Origin: Massilia sp. UBA2604
GTDB taxonomy: Bacteria; Pseudomonadota; Gammaproteobacteria; Burkholderiales; Burkholderiaceae_D
Direction of reading: 5' to 3'
DNA length: 11,900 bases
Assembly (NCBI GenBank): GCA_002339265.1
Contig: DDKG01000258.1
Span: forward strand, 1-11,900
Position numbers and translations under genes: made by a program. Shown here piece by piece: positions 1 through 6,540 of the stretch. The notes under the pieces were generated by a model. That model was not told the DNA's origin. It ran no database searches and saw nothing but the letters and a program-made list of their open reading frames with translations. How positions within the stretch are numbered: position 1 is the stretch's first letter; each line of letters begins with the position of its first letter.

Positions 1-965
1 AAGGCCTGGCTGACCTCCTGCACGCCCACGCCCAGCTTGGCGTGCTGCACCTTGCCGGTGGCGACGATCTGGTCCTTGATGCGCACCGCGAGGTCGATCG
101 GGATCGAGAACGACAGGCCCTGGTAGCCGCCGGTCATGCTGTAGATCTGCGAGTTGATGCCGACGACTTCGCCGCGGGTATTGAACAGCGGGCCGCCCGA
201 GTTGCCGGGGTTGACGGCGACGTCGGTCTGGATGAACGGTACGTTGTTATTCGAGATCGAGCGACCGGTGGCGCTGACCACGCCGGCGGTGACGGTGCTT
301 TCGAGGCCGAACGGCGAACCGATGGCCAGCACCCACTCGCCCACCAGCAGCGACTGCGATTTGCCGATCGGCGCCACCGGCAGGTTCTTGGCGTCGATCT
401 TGAGAACGGCTACGTCGGTGCGCGGGTCGGAGCCCAGGACCTTGGCGCGGAATTCGCGGCGGTCCTGCAGCTTGACGGTCACTTCGTCGGCGCCTTGCAC
501 GACGTGGGCGTTGGTTAGGATGACGCCGTCCGGGCTTACGATAAAGCCCGATCCGGCGCCGAAAACGGGAGCTTCGCGACCGCGCTCGGCGCGCGGGTCT
601 TGAAACTGTCGGAAAAATTCGTAGAAGGGGTGGCTCGGGTCGAGGTTCGGCAAGCCGCCGCGATTGGCGGCCTTGGTGCCGCCGACGACGCGGATGTTGA
701 CCACCGCCTTGCCCTGCTGGGCGGCGATGCGGGTGAAGTCTGGCAGGGCCACGGTCGACGCTGGAGCGCCCGCGGCAGCGGCTGGCGCCGGAGCGGGTGC
801 AGGAGTCTGGGCCGGAGCGGCTGCAACGGCAGGCGCGCTTTCGGCTACGGCATTATTGTGATTGACAGCGATGGCACCGACCGCGCCACCGATGACGCCT
901 GCGGCACCCAGGGCCAGCATGAGGCGTTTGGCAGTGATGGCAGTAACGGCACTTGGGTTCGACAT
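1..965 (-). CDS. Do/HtrA (DegP/DegQ/MucD-type) periplasmic serine endoprotease, 3' end outside window
   Basis: Trypsin-like protease of the HtrA family that degrades or refolds misfolded envelope proteins. The window holds the first 321 residues. Residues about 14-34 form a hydrophobic export signal or membrane anchor, followed by an Ala/Pro-rich linker (about 40-65). The protease domain shows the full triad: His154 in TNAHVV, Asp184 in TDVAVLK and Ser256 in GNSGGP. A PDZ domain is just starting (KLGVGV) when the window ends; family members usually have one or two PDZ domains and about 470-500 residues. The ATG at 965 is preceded by AGGAG with 8 nt spacing. The next upstream gene on this strand is the small heat-shock protein at 1234-1704, separated by a repeat pair, so separate transcription is likely. 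DegP, DegQ and MucD cannot be told apart from this part alone. Confidence 0.95.
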   Translation of the reverse strand, partial: MSNPSAVTAITAKRLMLALGAAGVIGGAVGAIAVNHNNAVAESAPAVAAAPAQTPAPAPAPAAAAGAPASTVALPDFTRIAAQQGKAVVNIRVVGGTKAANRGGLPNLDPSHPFYEFFRQFQDPRAERGREAPVFGAGSGFIVSPDGVILTNAHVVQGADEVTVKLQDRREFRAKVLGSDPRTDVAVLKIDAKNLPVAPIGKSQSLLVGEWVLAIGSPFGLESTVTAGVVSATGRSISNNNVPFIQTDVAVNPGNSGGPLFNTRGEVVGINSQIYSMTGGYQGLSFSIPIDLAVRIKDQIVATGKVQHAKLGVGVQEVSQA

Positions 966-1122
966 GGTGTGTGCTCCTGGTGAAAATGTGTTGAATCGAT
1001 GTTGAGTATCGATGGACGTATCTTCGCGCAGCCGCCTTAGATCATGCTTAAGTTGACAAGGCTTCGGGCTTAGGGATCTCTTAAGGATGAGCGAAAGCCG
1101 TTTTTTCGCCAGCCCCAAAAAG

Positions 1123-1232
1123 GTCGTTCCCGCGGAGGCGGGAACCCAAGTCTGCCGGCGCTACCTAAACGCTCGCAAAATTAGGTTCCCGCCTGCGCGG
1201 GAACGACGGAGTTACGCTAACGGCAGACTTGG
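1123..1232. repeat. REP-like inverted repeat pair downstream of hsp20
   Basis: Two copies of a palindromic unit lie in opposite orientation: 1123-1148 and 1182-1207 match as inverted repeats of 26 nt with two mismatches. Each copy can itself fold (TTCCCGC against GCGGGAA). A second inverted repeat, CCAAGTCTGCCG at 1146-1157 against 1221-1232, is perfect over 12 nt and encloses the second copy. The element starts 2 nt beyond the hsp20 stop codon and may serve as its 3' stem-loop. It is related to the unit at 6949-7053 (GTCGTTCCCGC here, GTCGCTCCCGC there), so it is a dispersed genomic repeat. Confidence 0.85.
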
Positions 1233-1233
1233 A

Positions 1234-1704
1234 TCAGGCGGCTTCGCGCTGTTCCAGGGTCTTGACGTTGCCACCCTCGATGGCGCCGGTCGCGTCGCCG
1301 ATGGCGATCTTGCGCGGCTTGAGGGCTTCGGGCACTTCGCGCACCAGCTCGATGGTGAGCATGCCGTTGTCGAACGAGGCAGCAGTGACCTTCACGTGGT
1401 TGGCCAGCTGGAAGCGCTGCTCGAAATCGCGAGCGGCGATACCGCGGTGCAGGAAGGTGCGCTGGACGTCGTCCTTCTGCTTGCGGCCGGTGACGTGCAG
1501 GCTGTCACGCTCGGTGATGATCTCGATCTCGTCGCGGCTGAAGCCGGCGAGCGCCATCACGATACGGTATTGGTCTTCGCTCACCAGTTCGATGTTGTAC
1601 GGCGGGTAGCTTGGCTGCGCTTCGGCGCGTTGCTCGAGCAGGCTGGCCAGGCGATCGAAACCGATGGCGGAACGGTACAGGGGAGTCAGGTCGAAAGTAC
1701 GCAT
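1234..1704 (-). CDS. Small heat-shock protein, Hsp20 / IbpA class A
   Basis: ATP-independent holdase chaperone that binds unfolding proteins in the cytoplasm and hands them to DnaK/ClpB. The protein has 156 residues: a short N-terminal arm containing FDRL (17-20), an alpha-crystallin domain at about 33-126 that opens with the IbpA-like YPPYNIE, the conserved GIAARDFEQRFQL segment (88-100), and the C-terminal I-x-I anchor IAI (133-135) after KPRK. Length and motifs fit the IbpA/IbpB group rather than the longer class B proteins. The ATG at 1704 has AAGGA 9 nt upstream. A promoter with CTTGAAA and a short structured leader precede it, pointing to heat control at both transcription and translation. 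The gene stands alone, back-to-back with the M61 peptidase gene. Confidence 0.95.
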   Translation of the reverse strand: MRTFDLTPLYRSAIGFDRLASLLEQRAEAQPSYPPYNIELVSEDQYRIVMALAGFSRDEIEIITERDSLHVTGRKQKDDVQRTFLHRGIAARDFEQRFQLANHVKVTAASFDNGMLTIELVREVPEALKPRKIAIGDATGAIEGGNVKTLEQREAA

Positions 1705-1765
1705 GATGTCATATCCTTGTAAAAGTTAAGCGATAAGGGGCGGAACCTCCGTTGAGCATTCCGTT
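1705..1765 (-). promoter_or_regulatory. Possible ROSE-type RNA thermometer in the hsp20 leader
   Basis: In the roughly 60-nt leader the sequence UCGCUU (complement of 1728-1733) can pair with the Shine-Dalgarno region AAGGAU (complement of 1713-1718) across a 9-nt loop, leaving a central G-G mismatch. This matches the U[UC]GCU signature that ROSE elements of hsp20 genes use to mask the ribosome site. A 5-bp stem, CGGAA against TTCCG (1741-1745 with 1759-1763), can form upstream of it. The leader is shorter than a typical ROSE element and the SD helix is weak, so this is a candidate only. Confidence 0.4.
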
Positions 1766-1771
1766 GGGACC

Positions 1772-1801
1772 AATCTAATGTCATCCCAAACGATTTTCAA
1801 G
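1772..1801 (-). promoter_or_regulatory. hsp20 promoter with CTTGAAA -35 box
   Basis: Reading the minus strand, TTGAAA (1795-1800) lies 17 nt upstream of TAGATT (1772-1777), an acceptable sigma-70 promoter. The preceding C makes CTTGAAA, the sigma-32 -35 consensus, and the -10 area includes CATTAG, a poor match to CCCCAT. It may therefore be a housekeeping or a heat-shock promoter, or both. Transcription would start near 1765. Confidence 0.55.
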
Positions 1802-1831
1802 TGATACGAAATACGGATTTTTAATCATTTT

Positions 1832-1848
1832 TGCAAATTTTATTTGCA
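1832..1848. repeat. Perfect palindrome in the hsp20/M61 intergenic region
   Basis: TGCAAATTTTATTTGCA has 7-bp arms around TTT. It sits in an AT-rich stretch between the divergent hsp20 and M61 peptidase genes, a position suited to an operator. No regulator could be assigned to it. Confidence 0.5.
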
Positions 1849-1882
1849 TGATGTATCAGCAGAAATTTGTGTTGAGATGGGG

Positions 1883-1891
1883 TGCTACACT
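1883..1891 (+). promoter_or_regulatory. Extended -10 promoter element for the M61 peptidase gene
   Basis: TGCTACACT is a TGn-TACACT extended -10 with no convincing -35 box. A start near 1898 would give a leader of about 25 nt before the ATG at 1923, which supports that start over the ATG at 1848. Confidence 0.4.
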
Positions 1892-1922
1892 CGCCGGCTT
1901 CCCCTCAGCTTTCCTGCTTCAG

Positions 1923-3836
1923 ATGATCGCCTTCCCCTTCCTCGCCCGCGCCGCCCGTCCGGTCAGCGCCCTCGCTTTTGCTCTCGCGCTTGCCCTGCCC
2001 GCTTCCGCCCAAGTACCTGCCGTCGGCAATGACCCGTATCCGGGCACGATCGCGCTGCACGTCGACGCAAGCAACCTGTCGCAGCAGATCTTCAGCATGC
2101 GGCTGTCGATGCCGGTGCGTCCGGGTGCCATGACCCTGCTCTATCCGCAGTGGGCGCCGGGCAATCACGGCCCGAACATTCCGCTGACCCAGCTGGCCGG
2201 CCTGAAGTTCAGCGCCAATGGCAAGCCGGTCGAGTGGACGCGCGACCCGGTGCAGGTCTACGCCTTCCATGTGACGGTGCCGGAAGGCGCCACCGAACTG
2301 GTGGCCGAATACCAGTTCCTGTCGCCGCTGGACACCAGCCAGGGCCGCATCACGATGACCGACGACATCCTCGGCGTGCAGTGGCAGTCGGTGGCGCTGT
2401 ACCCGGCCGGCTACCACGCGCGCCGCATCACGGTGCAGCCGACGCTCACCCTGCCCGCCGGCTGGCAGTTCGCCAGCTCGCTGGCGGTCGAAGGCCGTAC
2501 TGGCGACGAAGTGCGCTTCAAGCCACACGATCTCGACACGCTGGTCGATTCGCCGCTGTTCGCCGGCCGCTATTTCAAGCGCATCGACCTGGCGCCAGGT
2601 TCGAAAAATCCGGTGCTGCTGAACGTGGTGGCCGACAATCCCGAGAACCTGGATGCAAAACCGGAGCAGATCGCACTGCACCGGGCGATGGTCGACCAGG
2701 CGGTCAAGCTGTTCGGCTCGCGCCACTACCGGCAGTACGATTTCCTGTTCGCGATCTCGGACGAATTCGGCGGCATCGGCCGCGAGCACCAGCAGTCGAG
2801 CGAGAACGGCGTGCGGCTCGGCTACTTCACCGACTGGGGCCGCAACGAAGCCGGCCGCGAGCTGCTGCCGCATGAATTCGTGCACTCCTGGAACGGCAAG
2901 TTCCGCCGCCCGGCGGGCCAGGACGTGGCCAACTTCAATACTCCGCTGCAGAACGAACTGCTGTGGGTGTACGAGGGCCAGACCCAGTTCTGGGGCAAGG
3001 TGCTGGCCGCGCGTTCGGGCCTGGTGTCGCAGAACCATGCGCGCGAAGCGCTGGCGATCGACGCGGCGCGCTACGACAACACGCAAGGCCGCGACTGGCG
3101 CGCGGTACAGGACACGGTCAACGATCCGATCATCAACGGCCGCAAACCGATCGGCTGGGGCAACTGGCAGCGCAGCGAGGACTACTACACCGAAGGCATG
3201 CTGATCTGGCTCGACGTCGACACCAAGATCCGCGAACTCTCGGGCGACAAGCGCAGCCTGGAAGACTTCGCGCGCGCCTTCTTCGGCATCGAGGACGGCA
3301 GCATCGAGACGTCGTACTACACCTTCGACGACGTGGTGGCCGCCTTGACCAAGGTGCAGAAGTTCGACTGGGCGCCGTTCCTGCGCGCGCGCCTGGACGG
3401 CCACGGCCCCGGCGCGCCGCTCGACGGCCTGGCCCGCGCCGGCTGGAAGCTGGTGTACGTCGACACCCCGAGCAACGCCGTGCGCGCTTCTGAGGATCGC
3501 ACCCGCAGCACCGACCTCACCTATTCGCTCGGCTTCTCGGTGCGCAGCAATGGCGACGTCACCGGCGTGGTGTGGGACGGTGTGGCATTTCGCGCCGGCC
3601 TGGCCGCGAACACCACCATCGTCGCGGTCAACAACCGCGTCTACAAGGGCGATGTGCTGAAAGCGGCGGTGCGCGCCAACAAGGACGGCAAGGCGCCGAT
3701 CGAACTGCTGGTCCGCAAGGGGAACAACCTGCGCACCATCACGCTCGACTACCGCGACGGCTTGCGCTATCCGAAGCTGGAGCGCATTCCGGGCACGAAG
3801 GATCGTCTGGACGCCTTGTTCAAGGCGGCGAAGTAA
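1923..3836 (+). CDS. M61-family (glycyl aminopeptidase-like) metallopeptidase with PDZ domain, exported
   Basis: Zinc aminopeptidase of family M61, expected in the periplasm or outside the cell, where it trims peptides. From the ATG at 1923 it has 637 residues: a signal peptide ending in LALPASA before Q30, an N-terminal beta domain, and the catalytic domain with HEFVH at 317-321 (two zinc His and the catalytic Glu) and the third ligand Glu351 in YEGQTQFWG. A PDZ-like domain follows near 535-600 (GVVWDGVAFRAGL). An in-frame ATG at 1848 would add 25 residues encoded by AT-rich DNA; I prefer 1923 because the signal peptide then has normal form and an extended -10 lies just upstream. Neither start has a good ribosome site. 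The 3' end overlaps the convergent phosphatase gene by 17 nt. Confidence 0.9.
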   Translation: MIAFPFLARAARPVSALAFALALALPASAQVPAVGNDPYPGTIALHVDASNLSQQIFSMRLSMPVRPGAMTLLYPQWAPGNHGPNIPLTQLAGLKFSANGKPVEWTRDPVQVYAFHVTVPEGATELVAEYQFLSPLDTSQGRITMTDDILGVQWQSVALYPAGYHARRITVQPTLTLPAGWQFASSLAVEGRTGDEVRFKPHDLDTLVDSPLFAGRYFKRIDLAPGSKNPVLLNVVADNPENLDAKPEQIALHRAMVDQAVKLFGSRHYRQYDFLFAISDEFGGIGREHQQSSENGVRLGYFTDWGRNEAGRELLPHEFVHSWNGKFRRPAGQDVANFNTPLQNELLWVYEGQTQFWGKVLAARSGLVSQNHAREALAIDAARYDNTQGRDWRAVQDTVNDPIINGRKPIGWGNWQRSEDYYTEGMLIWLDVDTKIRELSGDKRSLEDFARAFFGIEDGSIETSYYTFDDVVAALTKVQKFDWAPFLRARLDGHGPGAPLDGLARAGWKLVYVDTPSNAVRASEDRTRSTDLTYSLGFSVRSNGDVTGVVWDGVAFRAGLAANTTIVAVNNRVYKGDVLKAAVRANKDGKAPIELLVRKGNNLRTITLDYRDGLRYPKLERIPGTKDRLDALFKAAK

Positions 3837-4644
3837 TCGACTTGCGCAGGCGCGCGATCAGCGGCAGCAGTTGCCGGTGCAGGTCCGGGTCGCCGCAGGC
3901 GAGGACCGAACCGCCGTGCTGCGGGTCGCCGCCGTCCCAGGTGGTGATCACGCCGCCGGCGCCTTCGACCATGGGAATCAGAGCTTGCACGTCATGGACG
4001 TCGAGGTGCGCTTCCAGCACCAGGTCGACCAGGCCGTGGGCCAGCAGGCCGTAGGCATAGCAATCGCCGCCGAAGCGCACGATCTGCGCGCTTGAGGCGA
4101 TGGCGTCGAACACGGCCTGGTCGCGGACTTTCGCGCCGGCCGCAGGTACCGTCAGCATCACGCGCGCCTGCGCCAGGGTTGGGCAGCGGCGCGCGCGAAT
4201 CGGGGCGCCGTTGCACCAGGCGCCGTGCGGCATGCCGACGAAACGCTCGCGCGTAAACGGCTGGTCGATGATGCCGATGACAGGCCGCCCGCCATCGTTC
4301 AGGGCGATCAGCGTGCCCCAGATCGGCAGGCCGGTGACGAAGGCGCGGGTGCCGTCGATCGGGTCGAGCACCCATTTCAATGGACTGGCGCCGTCGATGC
4401 TGCCTTCTTCTTCGCCGACGATGCCGTGGTCGGGATAACGTGCGGAGATCAAGCTGCGCATTGCCCGTTCGGCGGCGCGGTCGGCCACTGTGACCGGGTC
4501 GAACACCGCCCCGCCGGCCTTGTCCTCGACGACCAGGTCGGCGCGAAAGTGCGGCAGGATGGCGGCGCCCGCCGCGTCCGCGAGTTCTTCCGCGAAGGCG
4601 CGCAGGGCGTCCAGCTGCGTGGTGTCGATGCTGGTCACTTCCAT
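3820..4644 (-). CDS. Inositol-monophosphatase-family phosphatase, probably HisN-type histidinol-phosphatase
   Basis: Mg2+-dependent phosphomonoesterase of the IMPase fold, 274 residues. Metal-binding motifs are present: Glu79 in GEEEG, and Asp94 and Asp97 in WVLDPIDGT (91-99), followed by RAF and GLPIWG. The C-terminal metal Asp is probably Asp218 in HDVQALIP, where many relatives have WD or YD. The GEEEG / LDPIDGTRAF / GLPIWGTLIAL pattern and the DVQALIPMVEGAGG helix resemble histidinol-phosphatases of the IMPase type, but an inositol or nucleotide-phosphate substrate cannot be excluded. The ATG at 4644 overlaps the upstream stop by 10 nt; a GTG at 4638 would give a tight GTGA overlap instead. 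Both imply translational coupling to the small secreted protein gene. Confidence 0.9.
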   Translation of the reverse strand: MEVTSIDTTQLDALRAFAEELADAAGAAILPHFRADLVVEDKAGGAVFDPVTVADRAAERAMRSLISARYPDHGIVGEEEGSIDGASPLKWVLDPIDGTRAFVTGLPIWGTLIALNDGGRPVIGIIDQPFTRERFVGMPHGAWCNGAPIRARRCPTLAQARVMLTVPAAGAKVRDQAVFDAIASSAQIVRFGGDCYAYGLLAHGLVDLVLEAHLDVHDVQALIPMVEGAGGVITTWDGGDPQHGGSVLACGDPDLHRQLLPLIARLRKSITSPP

Positions 4645-5003
4645 TCGCCGCGCTGGTTCACCAGCGTCTTCTTGCCTTCGGTGACCACCAGGCGGCCGTC
4701 GGCGAACACGGTGTAAGTCACGCGGCCGGACTTGAATACATAACCCTGGAAGGCGCCCGGCGTGACGCCGTCGGCCGCCATCGAGTGCATGGTCTTGCCG
4801 CGCAGTGTGATCGCCTTGCCGGACTTCTTGCTGGTGCCGACGTAGCGCACGTCGTCGCAGGTGACGTTGCCCTCTTCGCACTGCTGCGTGATCTTGACGG
4901 TGAAGCCCGGCGTTTCCAGGGTTTGTTCGGCCTGGGCGTGGGCATAGGTCGACGCAGCCAGCGTCAGGGCAGCCAGGGCTGCCAGGTTCGTTAATCGCTT
5001 CAT
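4635..5003 (-). CDS. Small secreted protein of unknown function
   Basis: A 122-residue protein with a clear Sec signal peptide: MKR, a hydrophobic core at about 6-19, and a likely cut after AHA (21-23). The mature part is hydrophilic and beta-rich, with exactly two cysteines, Cys42 and Cys49 in CEEGNVTC, which could form a disulfide in the periplasm. I do not recognise a named family, and no catalytic motif is evident. GGAGG precedes the ATG with good spacing. The stop overlaps the start of the downstream phosphatase gene, so the two are co-transcribed; whether they share a pathway is unknown. Confidence 0.85.
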   Translation of the reverse strand: MKRLTNLAALAALTLAASTYAHAQAEQTLETPGFTVKITQQCEEGNVTCDDVRYVGTSKKSGKAITLRGKTMHSMAADGVTPGAFQGYVFKSGRVTYTVFADGRLVVTEGKKTLVNQRGEWK

Positions 5004-5031
5004 GGTTCCTCCGGTCGGCTTCGATGGGCGG

Positions 5032-5037
5032 ATTATG
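5032..5037 (-). promoter_or_regulatory. Candidate -10 box for the secreted protein/phosphatase pair
   Basis: On the minus strand CATAAT (5 of 6 matches to TATAAT) lies about 30 nt upstream of the ATG at 5003, giving a leader near 22 nt. No good -35 box stands 16-18 nt upstream, so the call is weak. Confidence 0.3.
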
Positions 5038-5072
5038 CCTTATCGAAGTCGCTCGACCGTTCGCCAGGTCGC

Positions 5073-5849
5073 TTATGGCTCGGCGCGGCCCAGGTCGAGG
5101 TAGCGCGAGGCCCAGGCGGCGACCACGTCGGCGATGTAGACGGCGTCGTGGCGGCGCCTGAGAAGATGGTCGGCGTCGTCGAGCGAGACGAAGCTCTTGG
5201 GATGGCGCGCGGCCTGGAAGATCTGCTCCGCGTTGGCCACGGCGACGGTGTCGTCCGAGGGCGAATGCATCACCAGCAGCGCGCGGCCCAGCTCACGGAT
5301 CTTCCGCTCCAGGCGCTGCTCGGCGACGTCTTCCAGGAACTGGCGCTTGATCGTGAACGGTCGACCGGCCAGCTGGACGTGCGCGACGCCATGCTCGGCG
5401 ATGGCGTCGATGTGCTCGCGGAACATGCCGGTGACATGGTGCGGATCGCTGGGCGCGGCGACGGTGGCGACGGCCCGCACTTCGGGCATGCTGGACGCCG
5501 CGGCCAGTACCGCCGCCCCGCCCAGGCTGTGGCCGACCAGAAGCTGCGGCGCGGCGTACTCGCTGCGCAGGAAATCGGCGGCGGCCACCAGGTCGGACAG
5601 GTTGGATGAGAAATTCGTATTGGCGAATTCGCCCTCGCTGGCGCCGATGCCGGTGAAGTCGAAGCGCAGCGCGGCGATGCCGTGGCGCGTCAGGCCCTGC
5701 GCGATGCGGGCCGCGGCGAAGACGTCCTTGCCGCAGCTGAAGCAGTGGGCGAACAGGGCGTAGGCCTTGACCAGGCCTTCGGGTGCGTCGAGGCGCGCGG
5801 CCAGCAACTGGCCGTCGGCGCCTTTGAAGTGGACTGCTTCGCCTGCCAT
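5073..5849 (-). CDS. Alpha/beta hydrolase, stand-alone relative of the hydrolase-OsmC fusion family
   Basis: A 258-residue serine hydrolase with the nucleophile elbow GHSLGG (Ser108), acid at Asp199 or Asp200 in HSPSDDTV, and His228 in LDDADHLL. The HCFSCGKD segment (35-42), LRFDFTGIGASEGEF (61-75) and the RHPKSFVSLDDADHLL block closely resemble the N-terminal half of the bifunctional alpha/beta hydrolase/OsmC proteins (from memory of the family, not a search). Here the protein ends after WASRYLDLGRAEP, with no OsmC domain, and only about 70 nt separate it from the next gene. The substrate is unknown; an esterase or peptidase-like role is possible. The ATG at 5849 has AAGGAG 6 nt upstream; in-frame upstream starts lack such a site and add low-complexity residues. 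Confidence 0.9.
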   Translation of the reverse strand: MAGEAVHFKGADGQLLAARLDAPEGLVKAYALFAHCFSCGKDVFAAARIAQGLTRHGIAALRFDFTGIGASEGEFANTNFSSNLSDLVAAADFLRSEYAAPQLLVGHSLGGAAVLAAASSMPEVRAVATVAAPSDPHHVTGMFREHIDAIAEHGVAHVQLAGRPFTIKRQFLEDVAEQRLERKIRELGRALLVMHSPSDDTVAVANAEQIFQAARHPKSFVSLDDADHLLRRRHDAVYIADVVAAWASRYLDLGRAEP

Positions 5850-5893
5850 GCATGTCTCCTTATGTCCTGGTCCGGGTGGACGGTCGTGAGGTA

Positions 5894-5902
5894 ACGATAG
5901 CA
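5894..5902 (-). promoter_or_regulatory. Candidate extended -10 for the alpha/beta hydrolase gene
   Basis: On the minus strand TGCTATCGT (TGn plus TATCGT) lies about 45 nt upstream of the ATG at 5849. No matching -35 was found. Weak evidence. Confidence 0.3.
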
Positions 5903-5961
5903 TGGGCGATGGTGGCGCCGGCATCTGTCATCGGTCATACCGCTGCGGGCCGGCGCCGGTC

Positions 5962-6456
5962 TCATGCGGCGATCGCGGCGGTCGCGGCGACGAGCCGCGC
6001 GCACAGGTAGAGAGCGAATCCGAACAGGATGTGGTTGATCAGGCTGCGCAGGCAGTTGCGTAGCGGCGCCGGCGTCCGGGAGGCGGCGATGCCGGCGCCC
6101 ATGGCCGGCTGCATCACGAACAGCGGCGCCACCACGGTGGCGAGGCCAAAGGCCAGCGCCGGCGCCAGCTTCGGATCGCGCAGCCAGTCGATGCCGGCCA
6201 GCGCCACCAAGGCCGCTGCGAAACCGATCCCGATCGCGTAGTGCGCGATCCAGCCGTAGGCCGTTTCATGGCGTACTGGACGCGCCTTGCCGATCGCCGT
6301 GTGACGCACGCGGCCGCGCAGCAGGTGGCCGATCCAGCGTCCCAGCAACGCCATGGCGAGCGTCGGCGTACCGAGACGGCGCAGCAGCGCCAGCCAGGCG
6401 TCGAGCAGCGCAGTGGCGCCACAGCCGATGAGGACGATTGCGATGATCTCGTTCAT
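5962..6456 (-). CDS. DUF2938-family membrane protein
   Basis: A 164-residue, very hydrophobic protein with about four membrane segments: near 4-22, 73-93, 98-117 and 143-162. The features GRWIGHLLRGRVRHTAI, HYAIGIGFA and the MQPAMGAGIAASRTP stretch fit the DUF2938 family, whose function is not known. The ATG at 6456 is preceded by a strong GGAGG site. Upstream lies a MerR-type promoter pointing at this gene, with the regulator gene divergent on the other strand. The likely arrangement is that the regulator controls this gene in response to some chemical or redox signal, but the signal cannot be read from the sequence. A role in detoxification or envelope stress is only a guess from this context. 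Confidence 0.88.
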   Translation of the reverse strand: MNEIIAIVLIGCGATALLDAWLALLRRLGTPTLAMALLGRWIGHLLRGRVRHTAIGKARPVRHETAYGWIAHYAIGIGFAAALVALAGIDWLRDPKLAPALAFGLATVVAPLFVMQPAMGAGIAASRTPAPLRNCLRSLINHILFGFALYLCARLVAATAAIAA

Positions 6457-6499
6457 GGTGATTCCTCCTTCCTTGTTGACGGGACAAGCGATGCGTTCC

Positions 6500-6530
6500 A
6501 CTATAGAAGTTGAAGTCAACTTCAAGTCAA
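6500..6530 (-). promoter_or_regulatory. MerR-type promoter and operator driving the DUF2938 gene
   Basis: Minus strand: -35 TTGACT (6525-6530) and -10 TATAGT (6500-6505) stand 19 bp apart, longer than the usual 17. The spacer holds the perfect palindrome GAAGTTGACTTCAACTTC (8-bp arms, 2-nt centre, 6506-6523). Over-long spacers occupied by a dyad are the hallmark of promoters that MerR-family activators untwist. Start of transcription near 6493 would give a leader of about 36 nt. The divergent merR-like gene begins 18 nt from the palindrome on the other side, so autoregulation is likely. Confidence 0.85.
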
Positions 6531-6540
6531 GAGGGATTGC

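Noticed and set aside
995..1013. ATCGAT inverted repeat with a 7-nt gap in the Do protease leader
   Set aside because: Only 6-bp arms; could arise by chance, and no promoter element nearby gives it meaning.
1091..1109. GCGAAA...TTTCGC stem with T-run as a terminator
   Set aside because: The T-run lies inside the loop and stem rather than after it, and no gene ends just upstream on the plus strand.
1905..3404. 499-codon open frame on the minus strand
   Set aside because: It lies antisense to the M61 peptidase, whose HExxH and PDZ features prove the plus frame. Long antisense frames are expected in DNA this GC-rich.
4645..4881. N-terminal extension of the phosphatase to 353 residues
   Set aside because: The extra stretch is Arg/Gly-rich out-of-frame translation of the secreted protein gene; the IMPase fold is complete from 4644.
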